Positions 22,047 to 32,643 of a DNA stretch of 64,000 nt are shown in pieces. The notes beneath the pieces were generated by a model. It searched no databases and had not been told where the DNA came from. It was given only the letters and a program-made list of their open reading frames with translations. Position numbers and translations under genes: made by a program. The stretch's first letter is position 1. Each line of letters opens with the position of its first letter. The stretch is from Hoeflea algicola (GTDB lineage Bacteria > Pseudomonadota > Alphaproteobacteria > Rhizobiales > Rhizobiaceae). The stretch spans positions 2,960,501 to 3,024,500 of the forward strand of contig NZ_JAOVZR010000001.1 in the NCBI RefSeq assembly GCF_026619415.1, in the 5' to 3' direction.

Positions 22047-23192
22047 ATGACCCTCCCCAACGACCTCAAGCCTTCCACCATTGCTGCCCAGGCCGGCGGC
22101 GCCATTGACCGGCAGAGCGGTGGCGTGGTGCCGCCGCTGCAGCCCTCGACCACTTTTCTGCGCGACGAGGACTACCGGCTGGTCAATCCCGACAACATCT
22201 ATCTGCGCGACAATTCCGACATCGTTCGCATCGCGGAAAATGTGCTGGCGCGGCTGGAAAGTGCCGAGGAGACGCTGCTGTTTCCCTCCGGCATGGCGGC
22301 GATCGCAGCACTTTTCCGGACCACACCGACCGGCGCCAGCGTCGTCGTCCAGTCGGGCATCTACTGGGGCACGACCAAGTGGCTGAGGGATTTCTGCAGC
22401 CGCCGCCAGATCGCCCTGCACGAGGTCGACGCCGCCGACCCGAAGGCGCTGGATGAGGCCTGCGCCGTCCACGCCCCCTACCTGGTGTTCATCGAGACGC
22501 CGTCCAATCCCTGGCTCAAGACCACCGACTTTGCCCATGCGGCGACCTGCGCCCACCGCGTCGGCGCGCTGCTCGCAGTTGATTCCACCGCCGCCACGCC
22601 GGTGCTGCAAAAGCCGCTGGAACTCGGCGCCGACATCGTCATGCATTCGGCCACCAAGGCCATCAATGGCCATTCCGATGTGCTCGCCGGGGTGCTTGCA
22701 ACCTCGGCGCCGGCCGCCAAGGTCTGGACCGAGATCAAGGCCGACCGTCACGACGCCGGCGCCGTGATCGGACCGTTCGAAGCCTGGCTGCTGTTGCGCG
22801 GCATCCGCACCTTGCCGCTCCGGGTCAAACAAATGTGCCGCTCGACCCAGGCCATCGCCGAGTATCTCAGCGCCCACCCCAAGGTCACGGATGTCTATTA
22901 TCCCGGCCTCGCCAGCCATCCCGGCCACGCCATTGCCGCAACCCAGATGCAGGGCGGCTATGGCTCGCTGTTTTCGTTTCTGGTCAAGGGTGGCGGACCT
23001 GAGGCGCTGGCCGTGGTGGGCCGGCTCAAGCTGTTTCACCGCGCCACCTCATTGGGCGGGGTGGAAAGCCTGGTCGAGCACCGCCACACCATCGAGCCCC
23101 ACACCGGCATCCCCGAAAGCCTGATCCGCGCCTCCGTCGGCATCGAGGACACCGACGACCTGATCACCGATCTCGACAAGGCGCTGGGGTGA
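22047..23192 (+). CDS. Cys/Met metabolism PLP-dependent enzyme (cystathionine gamma-synthase/lyase-like)
   Basis: A 381-residue fold-type I PLP enzyme of the Cys/Met metabolism family. Lys204 in MHSATKAINGHSD is the Schiff-base lysine; LLFPSGMAAIAAL and VFIETPSNPWLK are the cofactor-phosphate and Asp-binding blocks, and SLGGVESLVEHRHTIEPH is the C-terminal substrate region. The tyrosine-rich N-terminal loop of canonical MetB/MetC appears as NIYLRDNSDIVRIAENVLARLE. Exact reaction (gamma-synthase, beta- or gamma-lyase, sulfhydrylase) cannot be decided; it is not the usual rhizobial MetZ. The start is placed where the family sequence begins, after AAAGGCAG. Confidence 0.85.
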   Translation: MTLPNDLKPSTIAAQAGGAIDRQSGGVVPPLQPSTTFLRDEDYRLVNPDNIYLRDNSDIVRIAENVLARLESAEETLLFPSGMAAIAALFRTTPTGASVVVQSGIYWGTTKWLRDFCSRRQIALHEVDAADPKALDEACAVHAPYLVFIETPSNPWLKTTDFAHAATCAHRVGALLAVDSTAATPVLQKPLELGADIVMHSATKAINGHSDVLAGVLATSAPAAKVWTEIKADRHDAGAVIGPFEAWLLLRGIRTLPLRVKQMCRSTQAIAEYLSAHPKVTDVYYPGLASHPGHAIAATQMQGGYGSLFSFLVKGGGPEALAVVGRLKLFHRATSLGGVESLVEHRHTIEPHTGIPESLIRASVGIEDTDDLITDLDKALG

Positions 23193-23215
23193 GAGGCGGA
23201 CTGCTCGCTCGAATT

Positions 23216-24598
23216 CTACGCCGCACCATCATCTGACAACGGCGCCACAGTGGTGCCGTTGCCCCGACCCGACCAGTCGAGCGATGCGGTCGAGAACATC
23301 GCCACGGCCAGCACCACAAAGGCAAAGACAGCGCCTGCCAACAGGGCGAAATCTTCCATCTGCAGAAACAGGTAGAGCAGACCAAACACTGTCGTGAGCA
23401 GACCGGCAATGACAGCGCCGAGCAGCCGGCTGGCAAGCAAACGTGCGCAGTAGGTCGAGACAAGAAGCGTGGTCGCCAGCCCTGCCACACCATAGGCGAT
23501 CATGAATCCAGTATGCTCGGCCAGCGCCAGAAGCAGAACATAAAACAGCACCAGCGCCAGCCCCATCAGCGCGTACTGCGCCCCGTGCACCGCACGCCCG
23601 GAGCGCGTCTCCAGCACAAATACGGCGACGAAAACCGAACCGATGAACAGCACCGCATATTTGATCGCCCTGTCCACCAGCGCGTAGTGATCGACCGGCT
23701 GGTAGAACCGTACGCCCAGGCTTTGACCGGAACCGAGGCCAAAACCGCTGTTCTTGCCGGCGGTAAATGCCAGCGGCATCGACAGCGCAAGATGCGGCAC
23801 CGTCCACTCGGCGCTAAACCCTTCCTCGGAAATGGTGGAGCCGTCAGGCAGATAGATACCACTGAAACTGGGATGCGCCCAGTCTGACGTCATCTCGACA
23901 TGCGTGGTGCGCGCACCCGGCACAACAGAAAATGACGTCGAGCCTTTCAGGCCAAATTCCAGCCGGAAGCTGAAGCCAGCCGGTGTGTTTTCAAACAGCT
24001 TGCCAATGTGAATACCTTTTTGCACGGTACCGTCAGGCAACGCGGCTCCAGGTTCGATGCTTTGCGACCGGCCGTCGATTTCAACCTTGGCTCCGGCACG
24101 AATGGAGCGCGGACCGGAGAGAGGGATGGCAAGTGCTGCTTCCTCCCACTTCACATCGGCATCAGCGGCTATCCCGATTTCGCGTGGATCGGGCCGCTTG
24201 AAACGGCCAGTGACCAGAACTTCCGCATCGTAGACAGGCACGGTGAAAATACCGCGTTTGCGTTCATCGGATTTCGACCCGACATTGTAGGTAATCTCTT
24301 CGGGCATGAAGAGCGCGGTCCTGCGGACCCGCTGGACCACGATACCCTTGCCGGTCTGCATCTCCTGCTGCGTTTCGTAGGGCACCGAGATGAACACCCC
24401 GCCCAATGTCTGCGCCGCGCCCCAGCTTTGCGCCACCTCCGCTTCCGCTCCTTTTGCGCGGTCCTGCCGCTCGGTGACCAGCACCCAGACCATCGAAGCA
24501 GGGATTAAGAGAAACAACCCGATCAATCCGATGACAAAGAACTTCACACCCGGACTGCGTAGCGCGCCCAGCAATGCGGGAGGAGATTGAGTTGACAT
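23216..24598 (-). CDS. creD: Inner membrane protein CreD
   Basis: A 460-residue CreD-family inner-membrane protein. It has an N-terminal transmembrane helix (about 20-45), a large periplasmic domain (ERQDRAKGAEAEVAQSWG, then ITYNVGSKSDERKRGIFTVP) and a C-terminal cluster of about six helices. The family signature LALVLFYVLLLALAEHTGF and the QPVDHYALVDRAIKYAVLF stretch are clear. In enterobacteria creD belongs to the CreBC regulon and is linked to beta-lactam response; no creB or creC lies here. Its role is poorly understood. Convergent with the PLP-enzyme gene. Confidence 0.88.
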   Translation of the reverse strand: MSTQSPPALLGALRSPGVKFFVIGLIGLFLLIPASMVWVLVTERQDRAKGAEAEVAQSWGAAQTLGGVFISVPYETQQEMQTGKGIVVQRVRRTALFMPEEITYNVGSKSDERKRGIFTVPVYDAEVLVTGRFKRPDPREIGIAADADVKWEEAALAIPLSGPRSIRAGAKVEIDGRSQSIEPGAALPDGTVQKGIHIGKLFENTPAGFSFRLEFGLKGSTSFSVVPGARTTHVEMTSDWAHPSFSGIYLPDGSTISEEGFSAEWTVPHLALSMPLAFTAGKNSGFGLGSGQSLGVRFYQPVDHYALVDRAIKYAVLFIGSVFVAVFVLETRSGRAVHGAQYALMGLALVLFYVLLLALAEHTGFMIAYGVAGLATTLLVSTYCARLLASRLLGAVIAGLLTTVFGLLYLFLQMEDFALLAGAVFAFVVLAVAMFSTASLDWSGRGNGTTVAPLSDDGAA

Positions 24599-24785
24599 GA
24601 TATTGCCCCTTGAAATAATTCGAGAGGCGCAACTTTCACCGCAATCATGACCGTCAGGCGGTGCGAAAGCGGAAATTTCGGGGCAGACTGGGGTTCATAT
24701 CAGGGCGGAAACGCGGCCCAGGCAACCGAAACGACGAGAGTTCCGGTCCCGACCACAGCCTGCACATCTGACATCGAAACATGAA

Positions 24786-24806
24786 AGGCCACCCGTTGGG
24801 TGGCCT
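24786..24806 (-). terminator. Probable terminator of the sdh operon
   Basis: A perfect 9-base stem AGGCCACCC / GGGTGGCCT with a 3-base loop lies about 50 bases beyond the sdhB stop. On the minus strand it is followed by TTTCATGTTT, a modest U-rich tract, so it probably ends the sdhCDA-orf-B transcript. Confidence 0.6.
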
Positions 24807-24857
24807 CTCGATTTGCATTCCGCTTGCCGCAAGCAGCAAGGAAAGTGAGTGCCCGGA

Positions 24858-25637
24858 CTAGATCCGGCGCTCGACCATCATCTTCTTGATCTCGGCAATC
24901 GCCTTGGCAGGGTTGAGACCCTTGGGGCAAGTTTGCGCGCAGTTCATGATGGTATGGCAGCGATAGAGCCGGAACGGATCCTCGAGCGCATCGAGCCGCT
25001 CGCCGGTGGCTTCATCGCGTGAATCGATCAGCCAGCGATAGGCCTGCAGCAATGCTGCCGGGCCGAGATAGCGATCGCCGTTCCACCAGTAACTCGGACA
25101 CGAAGTCGAGCAGCAGGCGCACAGGATGCACTCGTAGAGACCATCGAGCTTGGCCCGGTCCTCGTGGCTTTGCTTCCACTCCTTGGCCGGCGTCGGCGAC
25201 ACGGTCTTCAACCATGGTTCGATCGCCCGGTGCTGGGCGTAGAAATTGGTCAGGTCCGGCACCAGATCCTTGACCACCGGCAGATGCGGCAGCGGGTAGA
25301 TCTTGACCGGGCCGTCGATCTCGTCGAGCCCCTTGGTGCAGGCCAGCGTGTTGGTCCCGTCAATGTTCATGGCGCAGGAGCCGCAGATACCCTCGCGGCA
25401 GGAACGCCTCAGCGTCAGCGTCGCGTCGATCTTGTTCTTGATCCACAACAGACCGTCAAGCACCATCGGTCCACAATCATCCATATCGATGTGGAAGGTG
25501 TCGATATGCGGATTTTCGGCATCATCGGGCGACCAGCGGTAGACGCGGAACTCGCGGGTGTTCTTGGCGCCCTCAGGCTTCGGCCAGACCTTGCCCTTTT
25601 TGACCTGCGCGTTTTTCGGGAGTGTAAGTTCAACCAT
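24858..25637 (-). CDS. sdhB: Succinate dehydrogenase iron-sulfur subunit
   Basis: Complex II iron-sulfur protein that carries electrons from SdhA flavin to ubiquinone. The 259-residue sequence shows the plant-type [2Fe-2S] motif [15 protein letters not shown] with its fourth Cys in TLACTK, and the bacterial ferredoxin-type motifs [16 protein letters not shown] and [15 protein letters not shown] for the [4Fe-4S] and [3Fe-4S] clusters. Its ribosome-binding site TAGGAA overlaps the TAG stop of the small gene inserted upstream, so SdhB synthesis is likely coupled to translation of that gene. Confidence 0.96.
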   Translation of the reverse strand: MVELTLPKNAQVKKGKVWPKPEGAKNTREFRVYRWSPDDAENPHIDTFHIDMDDCGPMVLDGLLWIKNKIDATLTLRRSCREGICGSCAMNIDGTNTLACTKGLDEIDGPVKIYPLPHLPVVKDLVPDLTNFYAQHRAIEPWLKTVSPTPAKEWKQSHEDRAKLDGLYECILCACCSTSCPSYWWNGDRYLGPAALLQAYRWLIDSRDEATGERLDALEDPFRLYRCHTIMNCAQTCPKGLNPAKAIAEIKKMMVERRI

Positions 25638-25646
25638 TTCGAATTC

Positions 25647-26165
25647 CTATTCTTTCATTGCCGCCAAATCGTCCATCGAAAATGCTTGAAACTGGGCTTT
25701 CTTTCGGCGCCTCTTTAGGATGTCGCAATTGAGATCAATATCATAACCACCTGTTTCAACTTCCATCCGCTTATTGAACAATGGGGTGGAGCCAAATTTT
25801 TCGTGAAACTCGCGGATCATGTACGCTTCCACATCCTTGTAAGAATTTTTCATTCCCTGTCGCCTTGGATACGCCCACGATACAGTAAATATGTTCGCGC
25901 CATGAGTTAGTGCTTGGTATCTAAGTATCCACCCCAAGGCGTGAGATGCGACCCTGGATCTTTTGTTTTCTGAGCGCCCTGATTGCCCAATATAACAGAC
26001 ATTTGAATTGCCGTTTGGGTAACCTATGATGCAGCTGTTAGGCGTTTTTATATAATACACATACCGTTCTTTGAGTTTTCCCACTTCACCTATGTTATCA
26101 AAACCGCCTTTTTCCCGATTTAAAGACAAATCGATAGTGTCCCATTCAAGGGTCATAACAGACAT
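25647..26165 (-). CDS. AT-rich passenger with GIY-YIG-like motifs inserted between sdhA and sdhB
   Basis: A 172-residue protein that I do not recognise as a named family. It has features of a GIY-YIG-type nuclease fold: ERYVYYIKTP, then a 15-17-residue gap to VCYIGQSG, a basic RSRVASHALG helix, and YKDVEAYMIREFHEKFG with a candidate catalytic Glu, followed by LFNKR with the usual Asn. The GIY-to-YIG spacing is longer than the canonical 10-11. The C-terminus is Lys/Arg-rich (ILKRRRKKAQ). Base composition is visibly AT-richer than both neighbours. Its ATG overlaps the sdhA TGA as TGATG, and its TAG overlaps the sdhB ribosome-binding site, so it sits as a translationally coupled cistron in a respiratory operon. 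Signs of lateral acquisition are strong; activity is unproven. Confidence 0.6.
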   Translation of the reverse strand: MSVMTLEWDTIDLSLNREKGGFDNIGEVGKLKERYVYYIKTPNSCIIGYPNGNSNVCYIGQSGRSENKRSRVASHALGWILRYQALTHGANIFTVSWAYPRRQGMKNSYKDVEAYMIREFHEKFGSTPLFNKRMEVETGGYDIDLNCDILKRRRKKAQFQAFSMDDLAAMKE

Positions 26166-28006
26166 CAATATACACGCGCTTTGGGCGCGATCTTGGCGAT
26201 GTCGATGCCCTCGGCGATCAGCTCGGTATGCACCGGCCGGTAGTCGAGCGTGACCTTGCCCTTTTCATCCAGCCAGGCCAGCGTGTGCTTGCGCCAGTTC
26301 TCGTCGTCACGGCCGCCGTAGGGCCCGTCGACATAGTCCTCGCGGGCATGGCTGCCGCGGCTTTCCTTGCGGGCCTCGGCGCCGTGCACGGTGGTGATCG
26401 CGCAGGCCATCAGGTTTTCCAGTTCCAATGTTTCCATCAGATCGGAATTCCAGATCATCGAACGGTCGGTGACATGAACGTCGGCCAGTTCGCCCCAGAT
26501 CGCGGTAATCCGCTCACAGCCCTGTTCCAGGGTGACCTGGGTGCGAAACACCGCGGCGTCTTCCTGCATGGCGCGCTGCATCTTTTCGCGCAGCACCGCT
26601 GTTGGCGCAGAGCCGTTGGCATGCCTGAGCCGGTCGAAGCGGGTCATGATCTTTTCGAACGAGGCTTCGTTGATCGCCGGAATCGCCGACTTGCGATCGA
26701 TCACCTCACCGGCGCGGATTGCCGCGGCGCGGCCGAACACCACCAGGTCGATCAGCGAGTTGGAGCCGAGCCGGTTGGCGCCGTGCACCGAGGCGCAGGC
26801 CGCCTCGCCGACTGCCATCAGCCCAGGCGCCACCGCGTCCGGATCGTCCTTGGTCGGGTTGAGCACTTCACCCCAGTAATTGGTGGGAATGCCGCCCATA
26901 TTGTAGTGCACCGTCGGCAGCACCGGGATCGGCTCGCGGGTCACATCGACGCCGGCAAAGATCTTGGCGCTTTCCGAAATCCCCGGAAGCCGCTCGTTGA
27001 GCACCGCCGGATCGAGATGATCGAGATGCAGGAAGATGTGATCCTTGGCCTTGCCGACGCCGCGGCCTTCCCGGATCTCGATGGTCATGCAGCGCGAGAC
27101 GACGTCGCGCGAAGCCAGATCCTTGGCCGATGGCGCGTAGCGTTCCATGAAACGCTCGCCCTCGGAATTGACCAGGTAGCCACCTTCGCCGCGTGCGCCC
27201 TCGGTAATCAGGCAACCAGCACCATAGATCCCGGTCGGGTGGAACTGTACGAACTCCATGTCCTGCAGCGGCAACCCTGCCCGGGCGATCATGCCATTGC
27301 CGTCGCCGGTGCAGGTATGGGCGCTCGTGGCCGAGAAGAAGGCGCGGCCGTAACCGCCGGTGGCCAGCACCACCATCTTGGCGGAAAACCGGTGAATGGT
27401 GCCGTCGTCGAGGTTCCAGGCCACCACGCCGGTGCAGCGGCCATCCTCGTCCATCAACAGATCGAGCGCGAAATACTCGATGAAGAATTCGGCGTTGTGC
27501 TTGACCGCCTGGCCATAGAGCGTGTGCAGGATGGCATGACCGGTGCGGTCGGCCGCAGCACAGGTGCGCTGCACCGGAGGGCCTTCGCCGTAATTCTGCA
27601 TGTGGCCACCAAACGGGCGCTGGTAGATGCGGCCATCTTCGGTGCGCGAGAACGGCACGCCGTAATGCTCGAGCTCATAGACCGCCTTGGGCGCTTCCAT
27701 GGTCAGATACTGCATGGCATCGACATCGCCGAGCCAGTCCGAGCCCTTGACTGTGTCGTACATGTGCCACTGCCAGCTGTCTGGCGTCATGTTGGTCAGC
27801 GAGGCGGCAATGCCGCCCTGGGCCGCGACCGTGTGCGAGCGGGTCGGGAACACCTTGGTGATGCATGCGGTGCGGAAGCCCTGTTCGGCCATGCCGAGCG
27901 TTGCGCGCAGACCGGCACCGCCGGCGCCGACCACGACCACGTCGTAGGAATGATCAACAATCGAATAGTCGCGTCCGCCAATATTGACGCTGGACGTCAT
28001 TACCAT
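26165..28006 (-). CDS. sdhA: Succinate dehydrogenase flavoprotein subunit
   Basis: Catalytic FAD subunit oxidising succinate to fumarate. The 613-residue protein has the dinucleotide fold [13 protein letters not shown], the covalent-FAD motif with His in [14 protein letters not shown], the active-site block [20 protein letters not shown], and later [20 protein letters not shown]-terminal residues [12 protein letters not shown] complete the helical domain. GGAGG ten bases upstream, inside the end of sdhD, supports the ATG at 28006; a second ATG two codons in is further from it. Its TGA stop overlaps the start of the inserted gene. Confidence 0.97.
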   Translation of the reverse strand: MVMTSSVNIGGRDYSIVDHSYDVVVVGAGGAGLRATLGMAEQGFRTACITKVFPTRSHTVAAQGGIAASLTNMTPDSWQWHMYDTVKGSDWLGDVDAMQYLTMEAPKAVYELEHYGVPFSRTEDGRIYQRPFGGHMQNYGEGPPVQRTCAAADRTGHAILHTLYGQAVKHNAEFFIEYFALDLLMDEDGRCTGVVAWNLDDGTIHRFSAKMVVLATGGYGRAFFSATSAHTCTGDGNGMIARAGLPLQDMEFVQFHPTGIYGAGCLITEGARGEGGYLVNSEGERFMERYAPSAKDLASRDVVSRCMTIEIREGRGVGKAKDHIFLHLDHLDPAVLNERLPGISESAKIFAGVDVTREPIPVLPTVHYNMGGIPTNYWGEVLNPTKDDPDAVAPGLMAVGEAACASVHGANRLGSNSLIDLVVFGRAAAIRAGEVIDRKSAIPAINEASFEKIMTRFDRLRHANGSAPTAVLREKMQRAMQEDAAVFRTQVTLEQGCERITAIWGELADVHVTDRSMIWNSDLMETLELENLMACAITTVHGAEARKESRGSHAREDYVDGPYGGRDDENWRKHTLAWLDEKGKVTLDYRPVHTELIAEGIDIAKIAPKARVY

Positions 28007-28012
28007 GGTCTA

Positions 28013-28393
28013 TCAGCCTCCGAAGCCGAGTTTGAGCACTGCGAAAAGCGACACGGCGCCAACAGCGATCGTAAAAAACGTATTGAGGATCAAAAGCACG
28101 ACCTTCGTGCCCTCGCCATGAACGTAATCCTCGATGATCACCTGCATGCCAAGCCGCATGTGGGCCAGGCCGGAAATCACGACCAGCCCCATCAGCACCG
28201 CCACGAACGGATTGCCGAGCGCGCCGACAACCACGGCATGCGGCTCACCATTATAGAGGATGAGGAACAGGATGAAGAAGCAAAGCAGCGGCACATTGGC
28301 GATCGCCGTCAGCCGTTGCCGCCAGAAATGCTCGGTGCCGTCCTTGGCCGAACCCAGACCGCGAACCTTGGAGAGAGGTGTGCGCATTGTCAT
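28013..28393 (-). CDS. sdhD: Succinate dehydrogenase membrane anchor subunit D
   Basis: A 126-residue three-helix haem b/quinone anchor of complex II. Residues about 27-50, 57-80 and 95-120 are membrane segments. The family features [15 protein letters not shown] and [18 protein letters not shown] (haem-ligand region) are present. GGGAG seven bases ahead supports the start at 28393. It ends six bases before sdhA and starts eleven bases after sdhC. Confidence 0.92.
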   Translation of the reverse strand: MTMRTPLSKVRGLGSAKDGTEHFWRQRLTAIANVPLLCFFILFLILYNGEPHAVVVGALGNPFVAVLMGLVVISGLAHMRLGMQVIIEDYVHGEGTKVVLLILNTFFTIAVGAVSLFAVLKLGFGG

Positions 28394-28404
28394 ATCAGTC
28401 TCCC

Positions 28405-28800
28405 TCAAAACCGGGTTGCATAGCCGGCGATCCAGATCAGGACCGTCAGGACGATGGAACCGGCGAGTGTTGCCCAGGCAAGTTTGGTGGAGGTCTTTGG
28501 ATCAAACCCGCGCCCTGTGTCCCAGACGAAGTGGCGGATGCCACCGAGCATGTGATGCACCAGTGCCCAGGTATAGCCAAACAGCACCAGCCGTCCGATG
28601 ATGGAACCGAACAGGCCGTTGACCCAGTCGAAATAGCTCTCGCCAGACGCCGCGGCGATCAACCACCAGGCAACAAGGATGGTGCCGGCATACAGCGCCA
28701 TGCCGGTGATCCGGTGAACGATGGACATTACCATGGTCGGGATTGGCTTATAGATTGTCAGGTGCGGCGATATCGGCCGGTTCTGCGTCGCGTTGGTCAT
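28405..28800 (-). CDS. sdhC: Succinate dehydrogenase cytochrome b556 subunit
   Basis: A 131-residue cytochrome b subunit of complex II. It begins with the signature [20 protein letters not shown], followed by [12 protein letters not shown]; the second signature [13 protein letters not shown] contains the haem-ligand His. Three membrane helices are visible. The start at 28800 follows an AAGGACCAGG site; upstream in-frame sequence looks non-coding. First gene of sdhC-sdhD-sdhA-orf-sdhB. Confidence 0.93.
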   Translation of the reverse strand: MTNATQNRPISPHLTIYKPIPTMVMSIVHRITGMALYAGTILVAWWLIAAASGESYFDWVNGLFGSIIGRLVLFGYTWALVHHMLGGIRHFVWDTGRGFDPKTSTKLAWATLAGSIVLTVLIWIAGYATRF

Positions 28801-28833
28801 GTTGACCTGGTCCTTCTTTCGCTTCGGGAGCGC

Positions 28834-28869
28834 GCCACCGGGGAGGGTCCGCGAAGCGGAAGCGGTGGC
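28834..28869. repeat. Inverted repeat in the sdh leader
   Basis: GCCACCG (28834-28840) and CGGTGGC (28863-28869) flank CGCGAAGCGG-type sequence that can also pair with CGCTTCGG upstream of it. It lies 34 bases upstream of sdhC, in the leader of the operon. It could be an RNA structure or a dispersed palindromic element. Confidence 0.35.
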
Positions 28870-29036
28870 CATTTTTCGCTTTTAGTGCCTAATCGCCACC
28901 GCGTCAAAGCCCGGTTTGTCTTTCACGACAAGCCTTTGGTCGAAACCGGCAACGTCGACGTCACCGCCAGTTGCGCTTCAATCGGTTCAAATCGGCATGA
29001 TCGCCGCATTGGCCGGCAAACTGTCGCAGGCAGGCG

Positions 29037-29501
29037 TCAGCCCGACGGGTCGAAACGCAGTTCCCAACTGGAAAAATCCGCCGTGGTGGCGATTTTTTCA
29101 TACAGCTTGCGGCCATCCTCGGGCTGTCTTGGCGCATTGAGCACGATTCGCGACCAGCCACGGGCGTCGCTTTCTTCGGCCAGCATGTCGATCATCGCCT
29201 GGGCGATGCCCTGATTGCGGTGCAGATGGCTGACATAAAGATGGTCGACCTGGCCGGCGCGCATGCCGGTGACCGGGTCGGGCAGATCGTAAAAGATCGC
29301 AAATCCGACCAGTTCACCGTCCAGCCGCGCGCCAAAAACCTGGGCGACCCGATCTTGCAGCAGCGTCTCGGCGTAATAATCATCCGGCCGCCGCGGCGCG
29401 CCGCGCTTGAGCGACTGCACATAGGCCGCAAGCAGCGGTGCGAAATGATGCGCATCGCTGAGATGCAAAAGCGAAATATCGATCTTGTCTGGCGTGTTCA
29501 T
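29037..29501 (-). CDS. GNAT family N-acetyltransferase
   Basis: A 154-residue single-domain acetyltransferase. Motif A is VDHLYVSHLHRNQGIAQAMIDML with the acetyl-CoA loop HRNQGIA (Q/R-x-x-G-x-A). The N-terminal ISLLHLSDAHHFAPLLAAYV and C-terminal KLYEKIA complete the fold. GGGGG lies next to the chosen ATG. The acceptor is unknown; it is upstream of the sdh operon on the same strand but separated by more than 230 bases. Confidence 0.83.
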   Translation of the reverse strand: MNTPDKIDISLLHLSDAHHFAPLLAAYVQSLKRGAPRRPDDYYAETLLQDRVAQVFGARLDGELVGFAIFYDLPDPVTGMRAGQVDHLYVSHLHRNQGIAQAMIDMLAEESDARGWSRIVLNAPRQPEDGRKLYEKIATTADFSSWELRFDPSG

Positions 29502-29731
29502 GCCCCCATGTTTCGGCCAAAGCCCGGCCCCGGTCAAGCCTATCGAAGGTCAAACACCGACAATTGGTTCCGGGGCTGAAACCGTCTCCGCCTTAACCCT
29601 AACAAGCAATGGTCACTGCAGCGCCGTGACTCCAGAGCCCGGCTGCGGCACAATGGGCAAGCATTTGCGGCGGGCGACAGCCATCGCCGCGAACGCCAGA
29701 CATCAAGGACCCAACCATCAAGGACAAGGCC

Positions 29732-30178
29732 ATGACCAACACGCTGATCTCGCGTTCACTCGGCCGCCAGGCCGCACAGCTGGCGATTGCCCTGACGGTC
29801 GGACTGGGCCTGTTGACGCCGATGCCTGTCGTGGCCGAACCAATGCCGGCATCGGCCAAGGTGCGCCCGTTCAAGAGCCACAAACATCACCGCCGCGGCG
29901 ACGTTACCGTCATCATCATCGATAAGGACAAGCACAAACGCAGCCGGTCATCGGTGCCGGTGCCGCAACGCGATGCCAGGAAAAGCCGGACCATCACCGC
30001 CACCAGCGGCCGGATCGAACGCGATGATGACGACACCAGGATCATCATCCGCCAAAACCGCAACACCTCAGGCGCCGGCAAGACCCATCACAAAACCGGT
30101 CCCAAGGTGATCGTCGTCGACCGCGATAGCGGCAGCAAGTCCGATTGCAACGGCGGCGTCTGCGTGATCAGGCCTTAA
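29732..30178 (+). CDS. Secreted basic His/Arg/Lys-rich hypothetical protein
   Basis: A 148-residue protein with a signal peptide (hydrophobic core at about 16-33, likely cleavage after VVAEP or the preceding VVA). The mature chain is highly charged: HKHHRRGDVTVIIIDKDKHKR, then RDDDDTRIIIRQNRN, VIVVDRDSGS and a terminal CNGGVC Cys pair. Three short hydrophobic strands (VTVIIID, TRIIIRQ, KVIVVDRD) alternate with charged loops, suggesting a repeated small beta motif. An AAGGACAAGG site precedes the ATG. Function unknown. Confidence 0.6.
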   Translation: MTNTLISRSLGRQAAQLAIALTVGLGLLTPMPVVAEPMPASAKVRPFKSHKHHRRGDVTVIIIDKDKHKRSRSSVPVPQRDARKSRTITATSGRIERDDDDTRIIIRQNRNTSGAGKTHHKTGPKVIVVDRDSGSKSDCNGGVCVIRP

Positions 30179-30263
30179 GCCTTGCGGGCGACCCACCAGG
30201 GGCGCCTTGGTTTTTGTCGATCACCTGCCGGAAAACGCATGAACTGCCCCTGAGCGCCTCAAG

Positions 30264-30650
30264 CTATTGCTCGAGCCCCGGTACCTTGGTGCAGGGATAG
30301 AGGTCCATCCAGCCGTCACGGCCGGGAATGGCCACGGCAAAATGGTCCCTGTTGTTGCCCAGGTCGAAGGCCATCACCTCGGTCACTTCGGCACCGTCGA
30401 CGCTGCAGACCGAATCATAGGCCTCCATGCCGGTGCCGGCCGGGCTCGGGTTGGACAGCGTGCACTCAAACCCCGGGCCGGCGATGTTTCCTTGTGAAAT
30501 CGTCACCAGCTTTTCGGTCATGGCGCAGCCGCCTTTTTTCGTGGCGTAAGTTGTCTGCATGTCAACAGATTGGGCCGAGACCGCGGAGGCACAGATCGAC
30601 AGCCCCCAGGTCAGGGCCAGTGTCGAAATCATTCTGGCGGGGCTGAACAT
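30264..30650 (-). CDS. Secreted Cys-containing hypothetical protein
   Basis: A 128-residue protein with a signal peptide (MISTLALTWGLSICASAVSA) and at least four Cys in the mature part (GGCAMTE, FECTLSN, SVCSVDG, YPCTKVP), presumably paired in the periplasm. An AAGGAG precedes the ATG at 30650. The sequence between cysteines has alternating beta-type character. I do not recognise the family. It is convergent with the preceding plus-strand secreted gene. Confidence 0.6.
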   Translation of the reverse strand: MFSPARMISTLALTWGLSICASAVSAQSVDMQTTYATKKGGCAMTEKLVTISQGNIAGPGFECTLSNPSPAGTGMEAYDSVCSVDGAEVTEVMAFDLGNNRDHFAVAIPGRDGWMDLYPCTKVPGLEQ

Positions 30651-30897
30651 GGGGAAGCTCCTTACGGGATGATCGGTTGAACGGCAAAGTCCCGGACGGG
30701 GCAGTGCCATCGCGACGTTCACCGTAACACCGAAACATTCCCGGTGCAGAATATTCGGCAAAGTTCGAACCGGATAAGACCTATCCCAGCCCAACCGGCT
30801 CTGTCTTGCTGTGCAAAAACGGTCGCCGCCCCCCTTGAGAGGAGAGGGCAGCGACGCGAGGTCTGAGCGATACGAGGGGTGAAGATGACCCTGGTGG

Positions 30898-30941
30898 GGG
30901 TGCTGCTGGCGGGCGATCGGATCACCCGCCTTGCAGCACCC
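30898..30941 (-). terminator. Hairpin downstream of leuC
   Basis: GGGTGCTGC (30898-30906) and GCAGCACCC (30933-30941) form a perfect 9-base outer stem with a GGCGGG/CCCGCC inner stem, seven bases beyond the leuC stop. There is no clear U-run, so it may stabilise the 3' end rather than terminate alone. The remaining 30651-30897 shows no gene that I can support. Confidence 0.45.
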
Positions 30942-30948
30942 CGCAGTC

Positions 30949-32358
<1,410 letters not shown>

Positions 32359-32384
32359 GGTCGTGGTCCGTTTGAAGGTGAGAA

Positions 32385-32419
32385 AGGCAAAAATCGAGAA
32401 ATGGCCGCATCGCGCGGCC
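32385..32419 (-). terminator. Terminator-like hairpin in the leuC leader
   Basis: On the minus strand GGCCGC, loop GCGAT, GCGGCC (32403-32419) is followed by ATTTCTCGATTTTT. It lies between the 38-codon leader ORF and the leuC start, a position suited to attenuation. Confidence 0.45.
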
Positions 32420-32433
32420 GCTGGCGCGGAAAA

Positions 32434-32550
32434 TCAGGCGCGGTGGCTGTTAAGCGCACCGGTGATGCACGCAAAAAACCTGGCCGGCAGACGCTTGTGG
32501 TCCTGCAGCACGTAGATTTGAGGCGCCAGACATCCGAATTTCGATCCCAT
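32434..32550 (-). CDS. Candidate 38-residue leader ORF upstream of leuC
   Basis: A short ORF starting MGSKFGCLAPQIYVLQDHKR and ending NSHRA, located 75 bases upstream of leuC and followed by a terminator-like hairpin. Four of 38 codons are Leu, which is not a dense Leu run. I see no strong ribosome-binding site. It could be a leader peptide or spurious; it is listed because the region otherwise has no explanation. Confidence 0.3.
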   Translation of the reverse strand: MGSKFGCLAPQIYVLQDHKRLPARFFACITGALNSHRA

Positions 32551-32643
32551 GGCCGGGCTCTTACCAGTTTTGCCAAACCCGGGCAATTGTTTTGCGCACC
32601 CGGCTACCTGTCGCGCGCGCAAAACACCTCCCGGGCAGGCCTG

